NCBI GenBank assembly: GCA_947579605.1
Contig: OX388309.1
Coordinates: forward strand, 18,422,713-18,486,712
Reading direction: 5' to 3'
DNA from: Athripsodes cinereus
Taxonomy: Eukaryota > Arthropoda > Insecta > Trichoptera > Leptoceridae
Length of the DNA stretch: 64,000 nucleotides
In this document: piece after piece, positions 36,616 to 49,411 of the stretch
Layout: every line of letters begins with the position of its first letter
Position numbering within the stretch: position 1 is the stretch's first letter
Notes under the pieces: generated by a model
The model's database searches: none
Told to the model about the DNA's origin: nothing
Seen by the model: the letters and a program-made list of their open reading frames with translations, nothing else
Made by a program: the position numbers and the translations under genes

Positions 36616-36755
36616 ATCGTGTTCGGTGGTTTTCGGGATCTCCGTGTGGTAATTATTAACCCTAGCTTTCTAGCATCTCTAGCATCTTCAGGAGTGTGAA
36701 GTCGCCGAAAGCTACAGATAAAAAATTACTTATCCCGAAAATCACCGAACACGAT
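36616..36755. mobile_element. 140-bp inverted-repeat element with hammerhead-like core
   Basis: Terminal repeats ATCGTGTTCGGTGGTTTTCG on the left and CGAAAATCACCGAACACGAT on the right match over 24 bp with one mismatch. An inner inverted repeat TAGCTTTC/GAAAGCTA lies within. The minus strand carries the hammerhead-like motif listed next. The class is uncertain: a MITE, or a short relic of a Penelope-like element. Confidence 0.7.
36659..36695 (-). ncRNA. Hammerhead-ribozyme-like motif, partial
   Basis: Minus strand, 5' to 3': ACUC (36692-36695), core CUGAAGA (36685-36691), a 14-base insert with only a weak UAG/CUA stem II, GAAA (36667-36670), self-complementary AGCU as stem III (36664-36667), A17 at 36663, then GGGU (36659-36662), which pairs with ACUC through one G-U. 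CUGANGA tolerates A at position 7 in known hammerheads. The weak stem II makes activity doubtful. Confidence 0.45.
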
Positions 36756-36932
36756 GTTAAAGACCGTGAAAACCTAAAGAGTTATTCTGATGGATGTTTA
36801 TACGATACCTGAAACCACATTTTTAGTTGTAGATATTGTCGAGATTCTAATTTCCATTTATATATCGTAGACATAGTTATTTAGCTTAAAAATTTGAACC
36901 TATAATTTTTTTTATTGTTTTTAACAGAATTG

Positions 36933-37134
36933 AAATTTAAGTTTTTAATCAATCAAACTTCGCGTGCTAAAATCGTGATGCATTATGGCTTTTTTTTTGT
37001 TAAGTTGAGTAGATACGAATATTCAAGTTATTATTAGTATGTGCTAGCAACATTGTTATATTAATTAATAGTTAATTAGTCTGCCTCCATTACGCATCCT
37101 TGTAACATGGTAAAAGCAACTGGTTTTGAGAATG
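36933..37134. repeat. 202-bp direct repeat, copy 1
   Basis: Identical base for base, as far as I can read, to 38298-38499 with no indel, including a run of nine Ts. The copies are 1365 bp apart and enclose 1163 bp. The start AAATTTAAGTTTTT and the end GGTTTTGAGAATG are not TG...CA, so typical LTRs are not indicated. Confidence 0.9.
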
Positions 37135-38297
37135 AAGATCAGGATACATGTTTGTAACGATATAATTGTTATGTAGGAGGAATGATAATCACGAAGACGG
37201 GGACAATATCAGATTGGATCACCTATTTATTATTTTCATATAATTTCTGTACGTCAATTAGTTGCATACTGACAGCCTAGCATACTTATTCACCGCGGTA
37301 ATTGTTCATAATTATTGAGGTTTGTTGCAAGCATCAATATATGATGGTAACGTGTCTCCTGCTTTATGTAAAAACAATCCATGTTGTATTACCTAGAGGT
37401 AATTGGTAGGTATATTTCAACTCCATTTAATTATTATTCATTCGAAGATAATGATTTTCTACCATAACTAATGTATATTTATTTTTTGTTTTACGATTGA
37501 TTTAATGCTTATAATCAACTTTCAATGGCGTGTTTTTATTTTGCAAATCCTTAATTTAAATAAAACGTTAGTATGCGGTATCTGAGTAAGATTATATTTG
37601 CAGGTAGTGGAGAGAGAGGTATAAAATAAAATCTCCTCCGGGCAAGTCTTCAACATTAATTCGCTACTGACCTGACCGTATCGCCATTACTATACCCTCC
37701 GGCCTACTGGTCTTGCTTGAATCGTTGTATGAACATCATTTCTCAAGTTGATGATCTATTCAAATATTTACCTACTCAACCCATTTAAATTTGTTGATAA
37801 ATAATGTATTGGACACTTTATTTTTTTATAGTACCTACCTAAGTAGATCCCGAGGAGATCCCGGTAAAGAATAGGCCTCCCATTCTTTTTTGTAAGTTTT
37901 TGAGTGTCTTGTGAAAGGCAGAAATTCGTAAAAAATCGCGTTTTAAGGCATTTAAAACCTTCCGAAATGTCATTACTTTTATTTGCTGGCTACCTCACTT
38001 GTGGGAAACGCCGTGATGGTTCGAATGAACCTATTTCGATATGCGTATTTTTACCCACTGTAATGAAGATTGATGTGTCTTACAATGATGTAACTATTCA
38101 CGAAATAATTGAAACGTTGTACATACCTACATTATATTATAGTGCATAAATATCTACTTGTTCAAAATACGTAAATTGACGGATAAGCAATAATAGTTGC
38201 AAATACTAGACAATAATGATTCCGAGTAAAATATAGTCGATAATTGCTTGGCAATCAGTTTAATAAACACAAGCAAACGGATCAAATATATTTTGTA
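37135..38297. other. Spacer between the 202-bp direct repeats
   Basis: No primer-binding site or retroelement protein is visible. GTAAGTTTTTGAGTGTCTTG near 37890 matches the dispersed repeat at 6.87 kb. CACTTGTGGGAAACGCCGTGA near 37998 resembles CACTTGTGGGAGATCTCGTA in the 60.3 kb tandem repeat. The frame at 37904-38149 has no known domain. Confidence 0.4.
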
Positions 38298-38499
38298 AAA
38301 TTTAAGTTTTTAATCAATCAAACTTCGCGTGCTAAAATCGTGATGCATTATGGCTTTTTTTTTGTTAAGTTGAGTAGATACGAATATTCAAGTTATTATT
38401 AGTATGTGCTAGCAACATTGTTATATTAATTAATAGTTAATTAGTCTGCCTCCATTACGCATCCTTGTAACATGGTAAAAGCAACTGGTTTTGAGAATG
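38298..38499. repeat. 202-bp direct repeat, copy 2
   Basis: Exact second copy of 36933-37134. It is followed at once by a GC-rich, hairpin-forming segment (38500-38580) not present after copy 1. Confidence 0.9.
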
Positions 38500-38580
38500 C
38501 CGGGGGTGTCCGGGTGGCCGAACATTGGAGATACAAAATTTGATGGTGTTCCGGACACGGAAAGTAAGTAAGTAAAATAT
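38500..38580 (+). mobile_element. Possible SINE scrap with (TAAG)n tail
   Basis: GTGTCCGG (38506-38513) and CCGGACAC (38551-38558) form an 8-bp stem around a GTGGCCGAAC segment that resembles a tRNA-like A-box region. A short AAGTAAGTAAGTAAAAT tail follows. It is too short to be certain. Confidence 0.3.
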
Positions 38581-41500
38581 ATTAGATATTTACGTTGACC
38601 GACTTTGTTGTCATAAAATTAATAACTTTTTTGCCTTTCTTTACATACAATACTTGCTTTTTATTGTATCATTCAGTAAAATAAGTTCAGGTTGTTCCGT
38701 TAAGAATAATGGTCACTCTTCTCAATAAATGTGAAGGGTATAATTATGTATGTACCCATATAATTATTAACCACTTCAGTGTCAGATATTAACGACCCTC
38801 CAGTTCCATAACTCTACAAGTAGAAATGTCTTAAATTAGAAATTTTGTAATTTTTATTATTTTGGTTTACTTAATACATAAAATGATTTTTACAGGAAGT
38901 AAAATTATCATGTTACAAAATAATCTCACTGTTAAAGACATATGTGCCTCGTCTTTGTTCCGTTTAATAGTTTAACAATTCGAAATATTTACTTGTGGAA
39001 TTGACAATCGGTACATTACATTTATTTATTTTCCATAACGAAATATTTAATAATATATAAAAAGAACTATGTATTTTTGAAGTTATTTGTTTGTGAAATT
39101 GAAACTGTTGATTACCTTTCTTTCTCTCTCTCTTCTCTAACATGCACCCAATATATGAGTGATGCTGCCGATGTCGGATTACCAATTAAATAAAAATGTC
39201 GACTTGTTGAGTTATGGAAGTGGACAGTCGATAATAAATTAGTATCATACTCCTGAGAGCATAATAGTGTTGTAAATGCCTATGCAGTCTGCAACAATAT
39301 AATGTTAATATTATTCAAGAAACAGTAGCCAGCAATTTGTTCTCCATACCGGGATAATCTACAGCTTCGTAGAAACGTTAATGAGTACTGAATCAATGTA
39401 TGAAGTAAGTTCTTACTGTTCACAGTCCCATAATTATTATTGTATATGTATAGATAGCCATTCGCTTAAGTCATAAATAATAATTAATCGTTTTTCGAAT
39501 AAGTATTTGCTGATGTTTGATGATCGTTTTAATAATTAATTGTTTCACATTTATTCATTTGCCTCACCTAATATGTTATTATTTTAATATAACACGCTAA
39601 ACAATTTTTATTTCTTAATGTTCCTCTAGTTGCCGTTGGTCCGTTGGTACTACAAATTTATTATTTTAGTTTTTTTCTGTCATTGATATTATTGTTGTTT
39701 TTTTGTTTGTTCACATATTTAATCATGTAATTGGCCCGTGCCCGTGTTATTTAAAAATGAATAAATATCTTACTATTTAAATATGTACCTTGTTGTAAAT
39801 TTTGAGCAAAAGTTCAAATAGTATCGTATCTTATAGTAATACAGTACAGCGTGTCCATATTTAGAGAGCTGAAATTAAGTATATCTTATTACCCTTTATT
39901 TTATTGGTGATGTTTAATTTTAAACCTGTTTAATATTTCCATAGACATTTTGGTAAGTTTAGTATTCGGTTGGGTCGTCTTCTTAGTTCTTACAATTTTT
40001 TTTACTTTCGGTGTGAAATGTATGCCAGATTAAATTCTCGTTGGTTTATGAAACAGATTGCTGCTTCTGCAGATGTTTGCCCCACGGCTTACTAATTAAC
40101 GCCAGCTGCAAAGAGTAGTAGGTTATTATTTAGTACGTTCGATATCCAAATCAATTTTTTGTCAGCCTTCTTGAAGGAATGAAGGGCTGAGAAATCTCAC
40201 TACCTATCCCCTCTTGCAGCAACTCATGTACCTATGTACTATCTATAAGTAAATACATACACGTAGGTAGGTTACACATATGTATTTGATATATTTTATT
40301 TGATCGTTTCTCATGCATATTTTTATCTATTGTGTATAAAAGTAAAGCACGTTATGTTTTTTTTCTTCAATGTGAATCGAAACTTTTCCTAAACGTTATA
40401 CTGTATTGCACTTGGACGTCAGCCCCCCTCCCCACTTTTATTAAATTTCTCTGACTTGTACTAGAATAAACAGCTTTTCGATCCTTTGAATTCCTGTTCA
40501 TTCTCTGATAATATTACTCTTACTACGCAGCGTTTCTCTTCTGCATGTGTTATTTTGTGAAAACTTTTCGATATTCATACATTCACTTATTATATCGAAA
40601 TTATCACATTATGAATAACCATCAATATTTTTTGTCTTATTTTGGACCAATACTTTTTGGTTATTTATTGCATTCTTATTTTTGTAATGACAATAAAAAA
40701 AATACGTTAGCAATTTTTTTAAGGAGGCGTATTATATTTTGTCTACCCGTCAACTCTTTTAATTTCTCGATAATTATTATTGTCTGTAATCAGTGTAAGG
40801 CAAGGCTGACATGTTATGTTGCGTTCATCATCACAGTACGCACATTATACCCGTATGAAAACACATACACGATACATAATATATGATTAATGACTCTCAT
40901 CTATTGCCTTGTCAGGCCAGCTTGACCCTAACAAACCCGATGCGTGAACCCTGACAGCTGTCCAATAAAACAAGCCCCAAGATGTACAGATTTTATATAC
41001 CGTTGTAGGTACGTAACTCTATTATTTTAATACATTGACCATTTAACTTTTTTGTTTCGTCCTTTTTTATTTTGAATAATGTTCGAAATTATTGTTGTTT
41101 AGTTAATTATAATCTTATCTGAGATCATGCCTTTATATATTTGTTGTGTGGGTGTTATATTGTACCTAATATAAATGGACTTACTCATAAGTTAGTTGAA
41201 TCATGAACCTTCAACTTGTACAATATTTAAATCAACTCGAATTTAAGAAAGTACAAAAATGGAATGGTGAACCAAAATGAACCATAATTATTCGGTGATT
41301 GTTTTAAGGAAAAACATCTGAGATTCAGTGAATCGTAAATGGTTTTAGCAATTAATCATGTTCCCGGCAACCGTTGTTTCTGTAACATTGACGTGTGTCG
41401 AGGTAGAATTTGAAGTAATGCGTTTGTTTGTTGGTTAAATTATTTTTATTTATTATCATATCCACGGTGTGAGCCATTTTGGGATCATCGTTACACATCT

Positions 41501-44472
41501 GTATGTGACTATTAAACTTTTTTTATTTTAAACATTTTATTAATCACGCCGTTACACAAAGCATAGTTTAAAAATGCGTTTACGTTTTTTAAATATTATA
41601 ATGTTTATTTATTATTTTTAATAGTTGTGTAGTTTCTTATACAATCTACTACTTGTACTCTTTATTTAGTTTACTACACACGTTCACTATAGGTACCTAT
41701 ATACCTATAACTATTCGTGTATCATAATACAGTAATATGTACCTACATATTCATACTTGCTTCATAGAAATGTGTTGTATATTGATCAATATTATCGGCA
41801 ATTTGTTTCCTAAGGTACCTCTCTCGTTTTATAGGCTATAGGCGTAACAGCAAACCTGATCCTCCGCGAGGTAGCGCATCCCGCAGTCCTAGTGGAAGAT
41901 GTTGTTGGTAGATTAAGTCGATGCCTGCGCATTGGTGAGTAGTAGTGTGGACTAGTGGTACCTACCTTCACTCTACATCTGCCCTGCCCAAGCAACTTGG
42001 TGTCAGGTTATCTGAGTACGTTGAACCATAGATCATTAGGTACCACCAACTAGATATATAATATTATTTAGGTTTTTTGTACAGTGCGTGAGTACAACAT
42101 TGTTTGATGTTTGCCATACGTTAAATTATTATTGTATTATTATGCGAATCTAATTCAATACCTTTCATTACAAAACATTCGTTGTGCCATCTTGCTCTGA
42201 AGCCATTTCATATTATACTCTAGCTCTCCTCCCACTATCGTGATCTCAGATAAATTTAATAATATTTCTTTATGTAAGTACACTGTTAGCCCATTAGCTA
42301 ATTCCCTAAGTACATTCGTTCTAAATTAGGTTCTTTCATTTATACATAACACAAAAAAATCACGTTTCATTTTAATCATTGTTTCACAAAATGTTTGCAA
42401 TGAATTGGTTTGTACCTTGGATAAAAAACTATTTTCCTACTCATAAGTAGATACAAGCTACAATTCGTATCGATTCCCAAGATTAGAAAACATGAGATAT
42501 CTTCTATTAGTAAATACTATTTCAACGTATTTTGTTTATTTGCTACACTATTGAAGTTTTTGTGACACAATCTATTGTATTTTAGGTAGATTAATTTGAA
42601 GAACATTGTTACTATTAGTTACACTCGTTGTTTTCAAATTCTCTCACTTAGTCGAGATTTTTTGTTTTGTAACTGTAAGTATTATAACGCGCTTCGATAA
42701 ATCGATAATATCAGATAAACAATGCCATCCCATTTGTTTTAGATCTTTCAAAGTTTACTCTTGCTTTGCGTGAAAGTGTCCCCATTCTAGGCAACCCAAA
42801 ATATTTGCTCAGTGCTCCTTAAAACTGTCCAATCGCTTTAATTATGAAGTGAAAAGATCTACTTATTTCTTGCATCGCTTATATTTTCTAGATTTATCAG
42901 AAATATATATATATATATATATATATGAATGTTGGGGAAACCTTCAAATCATTTTATCTTAATGTTTATTTCACGTTTTTTCTTCCTCAATTAATTTCAA
43001 ATAGGTACTTATTTCATTCCAAACGTTTGTTTGTTTTTTATGTATAATATTTTTGTTTGAGATTATTACAATACATTAGACAAGAAAAGTTGTATCTAGG
43101 TATTAGGGAATTACCTACATAGGATTAGTAGTGCTGTACTACGATATGTTTGGGAACAATGGCCATAGAGGAATCAGCGTTTGGTTTAGTTGCAGTACAT
43201 CCATTGATGTACTCTATTAACAACATATATTATGTGGGATCAACGATCTAATGTTAGTTGATTACTATACATAATACATGCCTTCGTATATACAGTATGT
43301 ATATTATTAATAATAGGTACCTATATTATGTGTAAATCTATATAATATTTAATTCTTTATGCGTAATGTTTGTTATTTCACGGTTCATAATTCTTTTGAA
43401 TGTTAAACTCGGTATTATATGAATTAAGATCCAACACGTCAGTCAATCTCATGAAATATCTGCGTACATTGTAACAGACACTGCTATTTTATTATAGGTT
43501 TTGTAAATGTTGGATCATGAAACCTATTATTTTGATTCAATTTTTAATATCAATAATGTTTTTTATATGCCACAAAATAGTCTGATCTTGTACCTACAAC
43601 GTACATAAATACTACTTTATATTATGTTTATTAATGTTTGTTTTGTGTACTAATAATATCCTTAAACATCCTAACTCAATATTAGTTTCAACAATTTGGA
43701 TCTGATTCCTTCATCTTCTTATCTTGAATTTGACTCACGAGTATCGAAATGGTTTTTAACGATGTTTTGTTTTATTTCATATCATTGATTGATGGTTACA
43801 ATTGTTTTCAATCGCCACAGTAACCTGGAGATGAGAAAATGTAATTATATTTATCTGAACCTTAAGTTAATTATAAGTATTTATTAATCACGAATATGTG
43901 TGTAGTTGAAAAAGATGAATAAATTAGAAGTAAATTGTGATTTAAAACATCCCTGAACACACACTCACTACTGAATGCAATATGCAAGTGTCGTGAATAT
44001 GGAGTTAATCAGAAAATAATCTAAGTATATTTCTTGATAACAAATACAGTTAATAAACAAATATTAGATAATCTTAATACTCGTATTTTGAAAAACATAA
44101 CATTTTGAATACTTCGGCTCTGTTTGGTAAAATTTAATTTCAATAACGCAACTATAAGTATTAATTTCATATTTCTTATATATTTACCCAAGATGCGTAA
44201 AATTTAACAATTAGACACCTACCGTTGGTACATTATTTTACACAAAATGTAATTTGCTATGCTTCATATTTCTATCCCTATTTTCATATTTGTTGTTATG
44301 GTCCATCGACTGATCTGTAAATATTAGGTAATTCTAAATTTTTCGGTATCAAATGATAATATACCTACTATATCTTTGGCTCAATACTATAACTACACAT
44401 CTTAAAATCAATAGTTTCGAAATTTTAATTTAGATATATACACGGCAAGAAGCCTTTTACATGTTAACATAA
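38581..44472. other. Long AT-rich stretch with no recognised gene
   Basis: Includes a GC-richer patch at 41810-42010, open on the minus strand (61 codons, Arg/Thr/Ser-rich) and without a known family; a GC-richer patch at 40905-40985 just before AATAAA; and the AT microsatellite listed separately. Other frames are short and low in complexity. Confidence 0.45.
42903..42926. repeat. (AT)n microsatellite
   Basis: About twelve uninterrupted AT dinucleotides. Confidence 0.9.
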
Positions 44473-44724
44473 ATTAAAAAATCAAAAACCCAGACAATAT
44501 TCATTGGTAGCCTTCACTCTATATCCAGGTTGAAAAATATGAATTTACCTCCCACTACTATGTATTCAGTAGCAATACCCTCTTCGGCGACAGTAGAGAA
44601 TTTGGACATAATCATGGACAAGAGACTCTCTTGACAGCATCAATTTAACACTCTAAAGAAAAAGTTCCACACTCTTAAGGTGCTGCAAAAATTCTTGTCC
44701 ACTAATATGCCTTTGATGTTTTAG
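44473..44724 (+). pseudogene. CR1/Jockey-group LINE reverse-transcriptase remnant
   Basis: A single plus frame, broken by one TGA near 44633, reads KSKTQTIFIGSLHSISRL, then LPPTTMYSVAIPSSATVENL, then DIIMDKRLS and KVLQKFLSTN. This is the segment after the RT catalytic box in CR1-group LINEs: NP.K.Q.I.IG... I....LP...... IP.S..VKNLG...D..L.W ... L..L..FLP. The expected Trp after LS has become a stop (TGG to TGA). It ends at TAG 44722-44724. The piece is old and isolated. Confidence 0.65.
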
Positions 44725-47700
44725 TAATTTCTAGTGCTTTCTAAGACAAACATCGGGAACACATGACTCAAAACCATTAAATTTTGATATGTCTAATTCT
44801 ATTATTGAGCCAACGATATATAAGTACATAAATAATGTAAAAAGTCGTCGGTACAATCAATCTGAACTTAATTAACTTTAGAATTACATCAAACAGTTCC
44901 GTCAAATGCTCGCAACACAATGTTAAGTACATTCTGTAATAAGACTTTGTGACAGGTATCTATCGATTGTTGTTACGGATTTTTCTATGATCGAATTCAT
45001 TTTGTACCAAAATCGAAACAATACGGGATTGTTCAATTGTCTATTTATTTATATACTATCATGATATCTCCCACGAGTGAAAGGAAGCGGATTGTCCTCC
45101 CTGTGCCATAAGTAAATAATACGTACAGAAGTGAATAAATGTTAAATGTTTTATACGTGATGTTCTGCGTTCAATACTTGCGTTTAAGGACGAAAATTTA
45201 GAGAAATGAGTGGGAGGTATGTGCGTTGACGACCGTTCAAGTGTTGCTATGTAATATGGATTCGTATGTATTATGTACGTATGTGATTTTGGTACATACC
45301 TACACCAATTATTTTTATCAATTATATGTTGATATTATTATTTTTCCATAGGCCTCGACATATTGCTCCTATTGGATAAATTGATAGCTATTACCTAACG
45401 TAGGTAGTAACGCTATTGAAATATTCGTTTTATATTCGAAACCCAAACACATCATAATTTACACGGAACGTTGTTCATACCAAATATTTTACATCGCTTA
45501 TTGTTTTTGCAAGACAATACTACTACATATTTTTTGCGCCATATATTTCAATCTTAGATTATTGATAAGCTCAATTTACATTGTTTTTCATCTCCCATAT
45601 ACCCACATCATTGGATACACTACATACACCTAGATCCGTACCTAATATAATATCTTCGATAGGTACAAGTTAAGAATCTTGCTGAGTTTTATTCGCTACT
45701 ATGGAAGCTCCTAGGTATCGTTATTACTACATAATAATATCTTTTATATTGTTTGAGATAATCTAAATTAGCTTTGTGTACGAGATTTGAAATATTTTTC
45801 ATGATTAGATACATCCATATCCCATCTAATATTACTCATAAGTTTGCATGGTGATGTGGCTTACCTACTACTACTTCTCTGCTTATTATTATTATTTATT
45901 ATATCTACTATTATTACGTTGTCTAACTACCAGAAAATATCACATACAAGTAATATCCCAACATTGATATTATTAAAATTATTATATCCCACCAACTCAT
46001 TATATTACTTAACTTGCTACATACATTTCATAGTACAGTATTTAATTTTTTCCCCTAGTACAATGTCAGTTCATGGATCTTCTGATTGTTTTCATTATTC
46101 TATATAATTCGTCTAAATAAGAATATAATATCAAGATGTGTCTGTCGTTTTGATGCACGATTTTGTTTTTTTTTTATTCAGTTTTTTTTATTTCCTATTA
46201 TTCTATTCGATTTTTTATAAGACCTTCTACTCCTTTGCTAGTATTAAATATTTATTCTATCGAGAGTATTTTTCTTACAGTCTTAAGTAGATTTATGTAA
46301 GTACATTACTTATTTCAAAGTATCTGTCGTTTGAGGAAACTTTGGACGGTATCGACGATACATACAATAAAACATAATTCTGGGCGTTCGTTCGCTCAGA
46401 CCTTGAAACTGTTGTTTTTTCAATCTCTATTATTATTTTTACACGAATTTATTATTTAAATGAATAATTTATCACTATCACGCAGTCTAGTTTAGTGACA
46501 TGTGTCATTAATACAAAGGTTTAACACACTCCTCTACAACAAAATAATGTAAAAACTGAATAAGAATATCAGCTCAATGTCAAATCATATCGCAGCGCAA
46601 AATCTTCATTTTCCTTTATTCTTTTTGTACACAGCATTCTGTAAAAGGCAACGTTCAATCATATATTATTCTAATAACGATTTCAAATTCAAATAAAACT
46701 AACTATGAAAACAGTATTGCTACTACATTTTTTAAACAATTTATATTACGTATTTTATATGTAACCCGAAACCCACTTGTATCAAGAAAATTAAATATTA
46801 CACACCAGCCTAACGCGGTGTTACATCCTTCGAATTATCTGTAGGTTTTTGAATTTTCAATTTCAGTTATTGCTAACAGTTTTTAACATTAGATTTATGT
46901 ATTTCGTTGTATACGTAGATAACGACTCACTTTAACCGATTTGTTAAACAAGCGTTTAATTTTCATTCAAAGTCATAAATAATTTATAAACTATCTTAAT
47001 AATTAAATTTAGTATGTTAAAATAACAATGTAGTTTTAAAATCGTGATGCGTGTAGTCAAATAGTATAAATAAATAATCAATATGTTAATCGCATAATCT
47101 TGTATGACATGTTTTTAATAATATTATATGCACATTTCCATAATATTATGCATTATGAATTTTACAGCTTACAGTTAAACTCTTCCAACTTATTATGGTA
47201 ATGTACCTACTACTATTGTGTATTCTATAACAATATGTTAATACAAATTGCAAAAACGAATTTGCGACCGTGCATTATTGTACTATTATTGTCAACAATC
47301 CAACACATATCTAAATGTTTAGAGTAAATTCAGGAATAATAAATAAATAAATTCTTTGTGTATCTTGTCTTGAATTGCAAATTTGTGAGGTAATGTGAAT
47401 TTTATCTAGCAGAAACAAATTTCGTGAAATCTTACAAGCCACCGTGTTAATCTTGACATAAATTATTGCTTATCAAAATCCCCATCGAAATAAAAACCGA
47501 TCCGTTTGGTTTTCAAAAGTAGGCTTGTATTGTTAATTTGATAATAAATTTTACTTTTTAGTTTGTTTTTTCTTCTGTAAGAACATGATTGTATAGGTAC
47601 TTTTATTGAAAAATGGCGCACAATTTGAATCTCAACCTTCTGCTTTCGTTGTATACAGATTCAAAAAATATTTCTCCATAAGTTTTTTGACATAAAAGTA

Positions 47701-49376
47701 ATTAATTATGTGTTTTCTCTATCAAATTCATTAGGTATATTCTCTAGTTTATTTTATATGTTAAGTCTATATTTTTTCTATTAAATTTTACTGTATCTAC
47801 TTATTTAATAGCCTTACATTGCCTGTTGGAGAATTGACTAATTGCCTTAAATATCTGCGGTAAATCTTCACAAAGTAATTAGGTTAGAAAAAAATGAGTA
47901 ATTACAACTAGAAAAAACTGCTGGCAAAAAAGCCGTTTTACATTCATGTATAATAAATATGAATAATGGAATGATGTATCATTGCTTATTATTGAAACTT
48001 TATATGATACAGGACATAATTATTGATTTACAATGCCGGTTGACTACTGTTTTCGTTGTATTTTTATATTAAATTAATAAATCTTTAATCCAATAGTATT
48101 ATGTTAGCCCTAATGGATCACAAAATACTTACTGCAGAAATGAGAAGAGGAGTTGAACGATCATATCCAAGGTGATCCGCCTGATGCTGCTGCGTTACAG
48201 GAATATTAAAGATACGATTAAAAATAGATGGTTGTTTATAAAAAATTACTACCCTTTAATATCAGACACGATCCTGCTGTACCAATTTCACTGTTTCATT
48301 TTTACAAACCACGTGGATTTACTTGCATATTTATTGAACACAATTTGCGGAGGATGGTAGTGGGTGTTATAGAGCAAAGAGAATGACACCCTAGTAATAG
48401 TATGAATATTGTTTTATTACTCGTAAACTTACAATCAGTTGGTCATAAAAAAAAACCCTTGAATTATGTCAGCTTAAATAAACAAATTACTGTTACTTAA
48501 ATTTGTTTAGTAGTATTATATTAGTAATATCTTTTAACTTTATTATGATTTTGTATAACAATGTAAGTACAGAGATGAATAAAATAAATATAATTTGATC
48601 CAGCAGTTGAAAGATGTTGCTCAAGTATCAATTCCTCGGTCCTCCTACCAGAGCAATAGTTGTACATAAACTTATGAATAAATTATGTACAATGATTCAA
48701 TTAATCGCATCTTATAATACGTTTTAATTTTCATAGTTTTACAAAAATAATACGCAGATACCAACGATACTCAATATATGTGTATATGTAGGTACACTAA
48801 GTACATTTCATGTACATTTTTTCCTACAATCATTTGTAATACATATAATGGATTTTTATACGATTGATGTGAACGAAATAACATTTTAACTAGAGCTTTA
48901 AGTACTTGTATGTATTAATGATATATCTAACTCGTACTATTTTCTACGAATCATTTCATTTCTGATTTATCTTGTCCGTTCTTATTTCTTAAATGTTTAT
49001 TTGAAGTTTAAATTGTGTACAATTTGTCACTACATTAACAATAAGTATGTCTCTGAAAAGGAAATATACCATACTACAAATAATACCCAGTAGAATGTAA
49101 TGTATTTAATACGAACTCTGTATCACTTATTATTATATTATCGTTTATTGATGACCGTAACATATTTGTATAAAATATTATTGTAGGTATATTTGTTTAA
49201 CAATAAAATGATTCCTTCTTCAACATTATGTTCCGTTCCAGTTGTAATACTATTAATAATTAATAGGTAGATACGAAACACTTTAGTTATTTAACTTCTG
49301 TATTTTATAAGAGAGCACGCGTTCGACCCTGATCTGTCATGGTTTTGCATTATTCAATATATTATTAATCTTCGCT
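44725..49376. other. Long AT-rich stretch with no recognised gene
   Basis: Open frames at 45844-46107 and 48172-48360 are low in complexity or without a family. Around 48145-48205 a short GC-richer run could encode an acidic C-terminus but is too short to judge. Confidence 0.45.
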
Positions 49377-49411
49377 TTAATACAATGTTCCGCCAACAAC
49401 CTGAGATGGCT
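49377..49411. repeat. 35-bp dispersed direct repeat, copy 1
   Basis: TTTAATACAATGTTCCGCCA with the following ACAACCTGAGATGGC matches 50237-50271 with about four mismatches. Confidence 0.7.

Noticed and set aside
36933..38499. LTR retrotransposon reading of the 202-bp direct repeats
   Set aside because: Ends are not TG..CA, and no primer-binding site, polypurine tract or retroviral protein is visible between them.
48145..48360. GC-richer run and a frame thought to recall cytochrome P450
   Set aside because: No heme-binding or helix motif is present; the resemblance did not hold up.
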